5,011 bases of DNA. It comes from Bacteroides sp. CAG:545 (GTDB taxonomy: Bacteria; Bacteroidota; Bacteroidia; Bacteroidales; UBA932). Below, piece after piece: positions 1 to 5,011 of this stretch; the stretch's first letter is position 1, and each line of letters begins with the position of its first letter. A program made the position numbers and the translations under genes. The stretch lies in the NCBI GenBank assembly GCA_000432515.1, contig HF996016.1, positions 1 through 5,011 of the forward strand, written 5' to 3'. Below the pieces are notes generated by a model that saw only the letters and a list, made by a program, of their open reading frames with translations, did not search any database and had not been told where the DNA came from.

Positions 1-963
1 TGCTGCAGCGGCTCCGGTGAGAACGGAGATGGACTGGATGTCCTCTGGGTTAAGGTCCGCGATGGACTCGGACGCACCTTTGGAATCGAATTCGGTTCCT
101 CCGCCTCCGCCAAAGTTGTACATCGGGATACCGTCAATGACGTATAACGCATTGGAAGACTGACTTATGGACTTGTTTCCGCGGAGCACCACTTTGGATG
201 CGCCTCCAACTCCGGAAGAGGAAGTATTTATGGCAACACCCGCCACCTTTCCGGCAAGGGAGTTGATGAAATTGGCATCCTTTACTGATGTCAGCAGCTC
301 GGCATTGACCTCCTGCACATTGTAACTCAAGGCCTTCTGGTCGCGGCGTATGCCGAGGGCGGTGACCACTGTGCCTTCAAGAGAGACTGCCTCCTCGTTG
401 AGAGTCACGGTAAAGTTCTTGTTGCTGCCTATAACCCTCCTGACAATTTCATAGCCAAGAGAATTGAACTCCAGGCTCCCTCCCAGAAGTTTGCCGGGCA
501 CGAGAAGCGTAAAGCGGCCATCAATGTCCGTCGTCGTTCCGGTTGTAGTTCCTTGCACGAATACGGAGGCTCCAGGAATCGGCTGACCATTATGGTCAAT
601 GACGGTTCCGCTGACTGTACGCGGCTCCACCTTCGGTCTATTGGAAAGATAAATGTAATGCCCGTTGATTTTATAGTCAATGTCAAGCGGGGTGAAAAGT
701 TTGGCGCACACGTTTCCGATGGTCTCGTTTTTCATTGATATGCTTACCTTCCTGGCAAGATCCACTTGACCGACAATGAATGTGAACGGAGACTGTGCTT
801 TGATGCTGTCCAGCGCGCTGTCCAAGGTGACGTCCTTCAACTCAAGATTCAGCCGGATGTCTTCTTTCTGTGGTTTTGCGAAAGATTGGACTGATGAAAG
901 AGTCAGTATTATCATGGAACAGATGAGACAGCAACTTCTTTGCAGAATACTGTTTTTGTTCAT
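1..963 (-). CDS. SusC-like TonB-dependent outer-membrane receptor with STN domain (N-terminal 321 residues, runs off window)
   Basis: The frame is open from an ATG at 963 to the left edge, giving 321 residues of a protein that is usually about 1000-1150. A signal peptide covers residues 1-29 (MNKN start, hydrophobic CCLICSMIILTL, likely cleavage after SFA). An STN domain follows at about 38-108. A carboxypeptidase-regulatory-like beta domain lies at about 116-192 (VSGTVIDHNGQPIPGASV, then TTTDIDGRF). The SusC linker VVTALGIRRDQKALSY (199-214) leads into the plug domain (about 215 onward), which has LAGKVAGV, VLRGNKSI, ALYVIDGIP and ends in ESIADLNPEDIQSISVLTGA. SusC proteins form the TonB-driven outer-membrane channel that works with a SusD lipoprotein. 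The STN domain marks this as a transducer that signals to the FecR anti-sigma factor encoded just upstream. The barrel and SusD are outside the window, so the substrate is unknown. The family call is very secure. Confidence 0.97.
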   Translation of the reverse strand, partial: MNKNSILQRSCCLICSMIILTLSSVQSFAKPQKEDIRLNLELKDVTLDSALDSIKAQSPFTFIVGQVDLARKVSISMKNETIGNVCAKLFTPLDIDYKINGHYIYLSNRPKVEPRTVSGTVIDHNGQPIPGASVFVQGTTTGTTTDIDGRFTLLVPGKLLGGSLEFNSLGYEIVRRVIGSNKNFTVTLNEEAVSLEGTVVTALGIRRDQKALSYNVQEVNAELLTSVKDANFINSLAGKVAGVAINTSSSGVGGASKVVLRGNKSISQSSNALYVIDGIPMYNFGGGGGTEFDSKGASESIADLNPEDIQSISVLTGAAAA

Positions 964-1032
964 AACTTTGGAATTATGGTGATAGGTGTTTGGATATACC
1001 TTGCTTTAGTGTTATTCGACCGGCTTATCTCC

Positions 1033-1064
1033 AGACCTGTGGATGTTCCAGCGTCCGCAGGTCT
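1033..1064. repeat. inverted repeat in the fecR-susC intergenic region
   Basis: Arms AGACCTG (1033-1039) and CAGGTCT (1058-1064) pair perfectly. After one T/G position (1040 with 1057), GGA and TCC add three more pairs around a 10-nt loop. In RNA from the plus strand the T/G position is a U-G wobble and the stem is followed by TTATTT. In the receptor mRNA leader it is an A-C mismatch. It could be a leader structure for the receptor transcript, or a terminator against antisense transcription. The sequence does not decide between these. The rest of the 184-nt gap has no TAnnTTTG box on the minus strand, which would fit transcription by the ECF sigma factor rather than the housekeeping one. Confidence 0.4.
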
Positions 1065-1099
1065 TTATTTGTTCCGGTTACGGCTGAGGTTGTTGTAAC

Positions 1100-1128
1100 G
1101 TTTTATATCATGGCGCAAGTTTTATATG
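1100..1128 (-). promoter_or_regulatory. pair of 9-bp direct repeats upstream of susC, possible control site
   Basis: GTTTTATAT occurs at 1100-1108 and again at 1120-1128 on the plus strand (ATATAAAAC on the coding strand of the receptor gene). The copies are 20 bp apart, about two helical turns, just after the fecR stop codon. This spacing would suit a protein-binding site or part of a promoter for the receptor gene. There is no direct evidence for function, and AT-rich 9-mers can recur by chance. Confidence 0.2.
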
Positions 1129-1147
1129 TTAAACTTCTGTGATTGTT

Positions 1148-2128
1148 CTAGCGGATATGGATTGTTCCTGTCTTGTAGTCGCGCGTGTAACTGAAGTCGG
1201 CAAAGTACTGGAGGCTCTTCAATGCCATGTCAATGCCGTCGCTGACCAATAGTTCGCCTCTGGAGATATTAATCTCAGGCTCAGGACATTCCACAATAAT
1301 CTGCACTCCGAACGAGCGCTCTATTTCACTTATGATGTCACTGAAACCAAGTCCCGCAATGTTGAGTTTGCCATTGGTCCAAAGCAACTCGCCTTCCTGG
1401 CTCACCGTATTTTTCGCAAGTATGTTATCGGAAAGAGTAACGTTTTCTCCCGGGTACAGATATGCCACCTGTCCGGATTTGCTGTTGACTTTGACCTTTC
1501 CTTCTATGAGAGCAACATGGAACGAGTTCTTCTCGGGATATGCATTGACATTGAATTTCGTGCCCAGCACTTCTATATCACTGGCATAGGTGCTCACCAC
1601 GAACGGTTGGTCAGGATTGTGGGTAACATTGAAAAGAGCTTCTCCGCGAAGTTCGACGTTGCGTTTGCGATCCGAGAATTTCATCGGATACGTCAGTGTC
1701 GTTCCTGAATTGAGCTTCACTTGAGTGCCGTCAGGAAGTGTAATGTCCATTCTGCTTCCTGTGGGAACCTCAATGCTGGTCATAGTGTGTGCAAGCATCG
1801 AATCCGTGCGTTTCGTGGCGACATAACTGCCTGTAAGGAATACTATCATAGCAATGACAGCAGCTGCGGCACTGTAAAGGATTCTCCTGAATATCTTGAT
1901 CCCTGATTTTTTCCTAGCTAGCCCTGCTTCAGCGGTTTCAATCTCGCGGATAGTCTTTCCGTTTGCGGCGAAATGCAGTAACAGAAACATCTTCAGTTCC
2001 TTATCAAATTCTTTCTGATGCATCTCGTCGCTCCGCAACCATTCTCCTACGGCTGCGTTTTCTTCGTGTGAAGTTTCTTTTGCGAAATACCTATAAAGCA
2101 AGTTCTGGTCAATGTTTGTCATATTCAT
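1148..2128 (-). CDS. FecR-type anti-sigma factor, inner-membrane
   Basis: The protein has 326 residues, the usual size for Bacteroidales FecR proteins. The cytoplasmic N-terminal part (1-80, starting NIDQNLLYRYFAKE, with GEWLRSDE) would bind the ECF sigma factor. One membrane segment lies at about 83-103 (ILYSAAAAVIAMIVFLTGSY) after a basic stretch (ARKKSGIKIFRR). The periplasmic FecR domain follows at about 116-215, with the hallmark strings IEVPTGSRMDITLPDGTQVK, LNSGTTLTYP, LRGEALFNV and IEVLGTKFNV. A DUF4974/STN-like tail at about 256-326 (IAGLGFSDIISEIERSFGV) is expected to contact the receptor's STN domain. Two ATGs six bases apart (2128 and 2122) could start it; the first is used here. 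It precedes the receptor gene by 184 nt in the same direction and diverges from the sigma gene, with which it presumably forms a pair. Confidence 0.95.
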   Translation of the reverse strand: MNMTNIDQNLLYRYFAKETSHEENAAVGEWLRSDEMHQKEFDKELKMFLLLHFAANGKTIREIETAEAGLARKKSGIKIFRRILYSAAAAVIAMIVFLTGSYVATKRTDSMLAHTMTSIEVPTGSRMDITLPDGTQVKLNSGTTLTYPMKFSDRKRNVELRGEALFNVTHNPDQPFVVSTYASDIEVLGTKFNVNAYPEKNSFHVALIEGKVKVNSKSGQVAYLYPGENVTLSDNILAKNTVSQEGELLWTNGKLNIAGLGFSDIISEIERSFGVQIIVECPEPEINISRGELLVSDGIDMALKSLQYFADFSYTRDYKTGTIHIR

Positions 2129-2185
2129 TTCATGTTACCTACTATACATAACAACTTAATCTGTCGGATTCGCCAAAAAAAATGA

Positions 2186-2205
2186 TAAATTTGCATAGAG
2201 AGGAG
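2186..2205 (+). promoter_or_regulatory. -7 promoter box and strong ribosome binding site of the ECF sigma gene
   Basis: TAAATTTG at 2186-2193 matches the Bacteroides -7 consensus TAnnTTTG exactly. No clear TTTG -33 box is seen 19-21 nt upstream. AGGAG at 2201-2205 sits 6 nt before the ATG at 2212, an unusually good Shine-Dalgarno for this phylum. Both signals fall downstream of or across the alternative ATG at 2182, which argues that translation begins at 2212 (or 2215) and not at 2182. Confidence 0.6.
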
Positions 2206-2211
2206 ATTTTA

Positions 2212-2796
2212 ATGATGTCTGACATGCAGGGTGAGATAAAAAAGGACATTTTCGAAGACCTTTACAAAAACAATCTAAAGGTCTTTGAGGATTTTGCCTT
2301 CTTCATACTTGGAAATACGGAACAGGCCGAGGATGTCGTGGCAGACTGCTTTATCCGTTTATGGAATGAGCGGGCCAGAGTGTCACGGGAAAAGGCCATC
2401 GGATGGATGTACACTTCCATCCGCAATGCCTGCCTGAATCTGTTGAAGAAATCTTCCACCAAAAAAGAGGTCAACGAATCAAGCTCTGACAATGAGGTCT
2501 TCGCGGCCACATATTACCAGGCAGCACTCGAAAAGACAGACCTTGCCGGCTTGTACGTTGAAGACATAACCAATCGTCTGAAGGATTGTCTGGCACGTGT
2601 TCCGGAAAATCAACGCCGCGCTTTCCTCATGAGCCGTCTCGACAACATGAAGCACAAGGAGATCGCCGCCAAATTGAATATCACAGAGTCAGTAGTCGAC
2701 CACAGCATACGTAACGTCACCAAACTCCTGAGCATCTATATGAAAGACTATCTTCTGTTTACATTTCTCCTGCTGTTCCTGAAGGCGCACAGTTAA
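2212..2796 (+). CDS. ECF-family RNA polymerase sigma-70 factor, Bacteroidota FecI-like
   Basis: From the ATG at 2212 the protein has 194 residues, a normal ECF length. An in-frame ATG at 2182 lies inside the upstream -7 box region and was not chosen; the ATG at 2215 is also possible. Sigma region 2 covers about residues 14-80, with the conserved core EQAEDVVADCFIRLWNER and then AIGWMYTSIRNACLNLLKK. Region 4 covers about 120-173, with LARVPENQRRAFLMSRLDN and the helix-turn-helix HKEIAAKLNITESVVDHSI that reads the -35 element. The last 15 residues (DYLLFTFLLLFLKAHS) are strongly hydrophobic. It should direct RNA polymerase to the divergent receptor operon when released by the FecR protein. Its own promoter looks housekeeping, so basal sigma can be made without the signal. 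Confidence 0.95.
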   Translation: MMSDMQGEIKKDIFEDLYKNNLKVFEDFAFFILGNTEQAEDVVADCFIRLWNERARVSREKAIGWMYTSIRNACLNLLKKSSTKKEVNESSSDNEVFAATYYQAALEKTDLAGLYVEDITNRLKDCLARVPENQRRAFLMSRLDNMKHKEIAAKLNITESVVDHSIRNVTKLLSIYMKDYLLFTFLLLFLKAHS

Positions 2797-2814
2797 ACTT
2801 AACTTAGCGACAAG

Positions 2815-3251
2815 TTACAAGTATTTGTTCAATTCGGAGACTAAAAGATGAACCGTAGTTGAAGACTCCTCTGCTGCAGGGTTACCTGCGGAAATCTCAG
2901 AAAGAATCACCTCTGCATTTCTTATTGCCTGCGGCTGACGAGCCAGCAGATAATTGTACAAATCCGATGCAAACCACTCTTTCTTGCGATATTCCATACC
3001 AAGAAGTTTACCGAGCATCGCTGAATATAGATTTCTGTGGATTCGGCCACGATAAGGATTAAAATGCAGAAGAAACCAGTATTCAAACGCCTGGTTGCTA
3101 TATGCCACATTGAAGCAGTTTCTCTTTGCCAGGTCAATAGCCAATTGAAATCATTTGCAGGAAAATCATCCTTGTCAAATACGACCCAGCATTGATCATA
3201 TACTCTTCTTTTTTGTTTGTCCGCCTTCCGTTTACATGCTATCTTGCACGA
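2815..3251 (-). pseudogene. RloB-like gene remnant: N-terminus missing, one-base frameshift
   Basis: The C-terminal part (about 110 codons, 3144 down to the stop at 2815) reads AIDLAKRNCFNVAYSNQAFE, then YWFLLHFNPYRG, and ends ESSTTVHLLVSELNKYL. This matches the RloB pattern AYSNxxFExWxLLHF followed by a terminal ST-TVHLLV-EL helix. Directly upstream, in another minus-strand frame, is VYDQCWVVFDKDDFPANDFN (3205-3144), the acidic VFD-D-D motif that precedes this block in RloB proteins. The two join near 3141-3144 by restoring one missing base. The upstream frame is closed by a TAG at 3252-3254 inside the ATPase gene's inverted repeat, and the family's N-terminal glycine/glutamate motif is absent. 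RloB-like proteins are nuclease-like partners of AAA ATPases in phage-defence loci. This copy cannot make a normal protein unless the frameshift is a sequencing error, and even then it lacks its start. Its 3' end faces the sigma gene with an 18-nt gap. Confidence 0.75.
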
Positions 3252-3286
3252 CTAAAAAATGTCAGAATTGGCATTTTTTAGTCGTG
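3247..3286. repeat. 40-bp inverted repeat upstream of the DUF4143 ATPase promoter
   Basis: CACGACTAAAAAATG (3247-3261) is the exact reverse complement of 3272-3286. A further T-G and C-G pair extend the stem inward, leaving a short centre of about six bases. The arms contain runs of six A and six T, so the stem is too AT-rich for a typical terminator. It ends five bases before the -33 box of the ATPase promoter. Its centre, TGTCAGAATTGGCA (3260-3273), repeats 11 of 14 bases of the palindrome at 3336-3349, which suggests a shared binding protein. It also marks the point where the RloB remnant stops. Confidence 0.85.
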
Positions 3287-3290
3287 ATGG

Positions 3291-3322
3291 CTTGGCGACA
3301 TGAATTAAATCTGCTACCTTTG
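3291..3322 (+). promoter_or_regulatory. Bacteroides-type promoter of the DUF4143 ATPase gene
   Basis: TACCTTTG at 3315-3322 is a full match to the TAnnTTTG -7 box. CTTG (3291-3294) lies 20 nt upstream, in the position of the TTTG -33 box. This predicts a transcript start near 3329, about 36 nt before the ATG at 3365. A weak AAGGAA (3355-3360) lies just ahead of the start codon. Confidence 0.65.
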
Positions 3323-3335
3323 CATTACCAAAAAG

Positions 3336-3349
3336 TGCCAATATTGGCA
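3336..3349. promoter_or_regulatory. perfect 14-bp palindrome, candidate operator in the ATPase leader
   Basis: TGCCAATATTGGCA is its own reverse complement. It falls just after the predicted transcript start and 15 bases before the ATPase start codon, a classic position for a repressor site. A 20-base stretch ending here (3330-3349) matches 3254-3273 in the centre of the upstream inverted repeat at 16 of 20 positions, with centres 76 bp apart on either side of the promoter. The regulator is unknown; no separate regulator gene is present in the window. Confidence 0.55.
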
Positions 3350-3364
3350 AAAATAAGGAATGAC

Positions 3365-4621
3365 ATGGAAGAGATAAAAAGAGACAGATATCTTAAGCAG
3401 TTGATAGATAGCCAGCAAAACGGCTTTATCAAAGTGATTACCGGAATCCGCAGATGTGGTAAGTCATATCTGCTGAATGTTTTATTCTATCACTATTTGT
3501 TGGATAATGGAGTGGCTAAAGACCATATCATCCGCATTGATCTTGAAGACCGTTTGAACAAAGAGCTACGAAATCCTGATACAATGCTCCATTATGTTCA
3601 TGATAGGATTAAGGATAGTCAGCCGTACTACATCATTATAGATGAAGTGCAACTGATGGATGAGTTCGTGGATGTATTGAACAGTTTCCGTCATATTGAT
3701 AATGCTGACACATATGTAACAGGCAGTAACTCTCACTTCCTATCTTCAGATATACCCACAGAGTTCCGAGGCCGAGGCGAAACGATACATGTGAATCCAC
3801 TGTCTTTTTCCGAATTCTATTCTGCCATTGGAGGTGATAAACAAGATGCATGGCGTGAATATTACACCTATGGTGGTTTGCCCCTTATCCAATCATTTGA
3901 CACAGAACAGAAGAAAATAGGATATCTTAAAAACTTGTTTGAAACAGTATATTTGGCTGATATTATAGAGAGGCATAAGGTACAGAACGAAGACGAAATG
4001 CGCGAGTTGGTGCTCATTATGGCTTCTTCCATTGGCTCGCCATGCAATCCGACAAAACTATCAAACACCTTCAAAAGTGTAAAGAATGTCAATATCTCAA
4101 ACAAGACCATTTCAAATTATCTCAATTACTTATCTGAATCGTTCCTTCTAAACAAGGCAATCCGCTACGATATAAAAGGTAAGAAATATATCAATACACT
4201 ATCCAAATACTATTTCTCAGATATAGGTTTGAGAAATGCCATTCTGGATATGCGTCAACAAGAGGAGACGCATATCATGGAAAACATCATTTACAATGAG
4301 CTTATCACACGTGGCTATAGTGTGGATGTCGGAATGGTGGAAATAAAGAAGCAAGACAAGGACGGCAAGTGGGGCCGCATCCAACTGGAGGTGGATTTTA
4401 TCGCCAGTCTCGGTAGTAAAAAGTACTATGTACAATCAGCCTTGTCAATTCCAGATAGGGAGAAAGAGATACAAGAATCCCGATCACTGATGAGCATAGA
4501 TGACTCTTTCAAGAAGATTATCATTGTTAAAGACCACATCATGCCCCGTCGAAATGAAGAAGGTATTCTTACAATTGGGCTTTTCGATTTCTTGCTCAAA
4601 GAAAACAGTTTGGATATATAG
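3365..4621 (+). CDS. AAA ATPase with DUF4143 C-terminal domain
   Basis: The ATG at 3365 gives 418 residues starting MEEIKRDRYLKQLIDSQQNG, a typical start for this family. The frame stays open upstream to 3155, but that extension crosses the inverted repeat, promoter and palindrome, and its sequence is not protein-like. The AAA domain shows Walker A GIRRCGKS (27-34), Walker B YIIIDEVQ (89-96), sensor VTGSNSHFLS (118-127) and an FRGRGE arginine-finger segment (134-139). Residues about 225-270 (NKTISNYLNYLSESFLLNKA) look like a winged helix. The DUF4143 nuclease-like fold follows, with MENIIYNEL (305-313), EVDFI (342-346) and YYVQS (354-358), where Q357 sits in the usual lysine position. Such ATPases are very common single genes in Bacteroidales and their role is not established. 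The gene is visibly AT-richer than its left neighbours (18 of 60 G+C at 3901-3960, against 35 of 60 at 481-540), suggesting separate acquisition. Confidence 0.93.
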   Translation: MEEIKRDRYLKQLIDSQQNGFIKVITGIRRCGKSYLLNVLFYHYLLDNGVAKDHIIRIDLEDRLNKELRNPDTMLHYVHDRIKDSQPYYIIIDEVQLMDEFVDVLNSFRHIDNADTYVTGSNSHFLSSDIPTEFRGRGETIHVNPLSFSEFYSAIGGDKQDAWREYYTYGGLPLIQSFDTEQKKIGYLKNLFETVYLADIIERHKVQNEDEMRELVLIMASSIGSPCNPTKLSNTFKSVKNVNISNKTISNYLNYLSESFLLNKAIRYDIKGKKYINTLSKYYFSDIGLRNAILDMRQQEETHIMENIIYNELITRGYSVDVGMVEIKKQDKDGKWGRIQLEVDFIASLGSKKYYVQSALSIPDREKEIQESRSLMSIDDSFKKIIIVKDHIMPRRNEEGILTIGLFDFLLKENSLDI

Positions 4622-4802
4622 CCTCTGAATAAAGTGTTTGTGTGGGGTAAGAGAATTCCTCCGATTTCTGCGTAAACAAACTGTTTGAGCCATGGATATT
4701 CAATGGTGTAGTATAATATATCAAGTGGAGATAACCCGTTGATAATCAATGAAAGTTTATAATAACTAAATATCACGGACTATCATTCTATTGGTCTCAT
4801 AA
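4622..4802. other. non-coding stretch after the ATPase gene
   Basis: No convincing gene, RNA or terminator is seen here. The minus-strand frame that crosses it into the ATPase gene lacks any family signature and is mostly a shadow of that gene. A short ATGATTATG at 4806-4798 overlaps the stop of the ATPase-like fragment to its right. It could be the lost start of the neighbouring rloB-like gene, but it meets a stop after seven codons. Confidence 0.4.
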
Positions 4803-4880
4803 TCATCTGTTCTTCTCAAAAACTCTTTCCATTTCCCCAATTATAGGTGTAGCACCATAGCGGCCATTAATACGAAAAAA
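4803..4880 (-). pseudogene. possible C-terminal fragment of an AAA_21-like ATPase
   Basis: On the minus strand the frame reads FFRINGRYGATPIIGEMERV and then FEKNR before a TGA at 4803-4805. The GRYGA-P string near the end of the chain resembles the C-terminus of overcoding-type AAA_21 ATPases that accompany RloB-like proteins. Upstream the frame runs into the terminator hairpins, so no more than about 25 codons can be real. A second minus-strand frame over the same bases (FLRRTDDYETNRMIVRDI, stop at 4766) is an alternative reading. The assignment rests on a short motif recalled from the family and is tentative. Confidence 0.35.
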
Positions 4881-4904
4881 CTGCGGGATACAAACCGCAC
4901 TTTT
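4876..4904. terminator. terminator-like hairpin
   Basis: TGCGG (4882-4886) pairs with CCGCA (4895-4899) around an 8-nt loop. The stem is preceded by a run of A and followed by TTTT (4901-4904), so it can act in either direction. Its core resembles that of the stronger palindrome immediately downstream. Confidence 0.5.
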
Positions 4905-4908
4905 ACGC

Positions 4909-4938
4909 AAAAATCGCGGGTTGCAACCCGCGATTTTT
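4909..4938. terminator. perfect 30-bp palindrome, bidirectional terminator
   Basis: The sequence is its own reverse complement: AAAAA, then TCGCGGG, the centre TTGCAA, then CCCGCGA and TTTTT. A GC-rich stem flanked by A and T runs gives an intrinsic terminator on both strands. It lies 24 nt past the stop of the leftward gene at 4963, and can also end rightward transcription from the ATPase gene. Confidence 0.85.
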
Positions 4939-4962
4939 ATGAAATACAGGGGAACAGATTCC

Positions 4963-5011
4963 TCAGTTCAGGTCAATGAGCCAGTAGCCGAAGAAAGCGG
5001 CTAGAATGCCG
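4963..5011 (-). CDS. C-terminal end of an unidentified, probably membrane, protein (partial)
   Basis: The minus-strand frame entering from the right edge ends GILAAFFGYWLIDLN with a TGA at 4963-4965. The peptide is hydrophobic, like the last transmembrane helix of a membrane protein. The strong terminator 24 nt downstream, correctly oriented, supports a real gene end. Too little is visible to name a family. Confidence 0.45.
   Translation of the reverse strand, partial: GILAAFFGYWLIDLN

Noticed and set aside
1227..2151. Several plus-strand open frames opposite the FecR gene
   Set aside because: They are antisense shadows of a well-supported coding region and show no family motifs.
2182..2211. 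Earlier start for the sigma factor at 2182
   Set aside because: This ATG lies at the -7 promoter box and upstream of the likely transcript start, and the good ribosome binding site serves 2212.
2800..2817. Six-base inverted repeat between the sigma gene and the RloB remnant (TAACTT/AAGTTA), considered as a terminator
   Set aside because: The stem is short and AT-rich with no T run after it, so it is too weak to call.
3155..3364. 70-codon N-terminal extension of the ATPase frame
   Set aside because: It covers the RloB remnant's edge, the inverted repeat, the promoter and the palindrome. The family start and the predicted transcript start both point to 3365.
4603..4686. Ten-base inverted repeat AAACAGTTTG/CAAACTGTTT around the ATPase stop codon
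   Set aside because: Short, AT-rich and 64 bases apart; this is expected by chance and forms no plausible local hairpin.
4426..4776. 116-codon minus-strand frame over the end of the ATPase gene
   Set aside because: Most of it is antisense to the ATPase, and the remaining part has no recognisable motif or start signals.
4939..5004. Small plus-strand frame starting MKYRGTD
   Set aside because: It starts at the end of the terminator palindrome, has no ribosome binding site of its own, and ends after 21 codons opposite a better-supported minus-strand gene end.
1..5011. CRISPR arrays, tRNA or rRNA genes, insertion sequences with transposase
   Set aside because: Read on both strands, no regular spaced repeats, cloverleaf-like sequence or transposase motif was found.

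Overview
The window looks like chromosomal DNA from a member of the Bacteroidota, most likely order Bacteroidales. It has a SusC-type TonB-dependent receptor with an N-terminal STN signalling domain, a FecR-type anti-sigma factor, a matching ECF sigma factor, and two promoters of the Bacteroides TAnnTTTG type. No species can be named from the sequence alone.

Left part (1-2796) is a cell-surface signalling module. The receptor gene runs off the left edge (1-963, minus) and is preceded by the FecR anti-sigma gene (1148-2128, minus). The ECF sigma gene (2212-2796, plus) diverges from them. By analogy with FecI/FecR/FecA systems, the receptor senses and imports a ligand (usually a glycan for SusC proteins) and signals through its STN domain to the periplasmic half of FecR. 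This frees the sigma factor to transcribe the receptor operon. The SusD partner and any enzymes would lie beyond position 1, so the substrate cannot be inferred.

Middle and right part (2797-4962) is accessory DNA. A minus-strand remnant of an RloB-like gene (2815-3251) has lost its N-terminal half and carries a one-base frameshift near 3143. It stops at the regulatory region of an intact, visibly AT-richer AAA ATPase of the DUF4143 type (3365-4621, plus). That region is compact and structured: a 40-bp inverted repeat (3247-3286), a good Bacteroides promoter (3291-3322) and a perfect 14-bp palindrome in the presumed leader (3336-3349). The palindrome is partly copied in the centre of the inverted repeat. 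Beyond the ATPase gene, a short minus-strand fragment (4803-4880) resembles the extreme C-terminus of an AAA_21-like ATPase, the type of partner gene often found next to rloB. The simplest reading, which is inference, is that the DUF4143 unit replaced the middle of an old minus-strand ATPase-RloB defence pair and left its two ends.

At the far right, two related hairpins (4876-4904 and 4909-4938), the second a perfect 30-bp palindrome, probably terminate both the rightward ATPase transcript and a leftward gene of which only the last 15-16 codons are visible (4963-5011).
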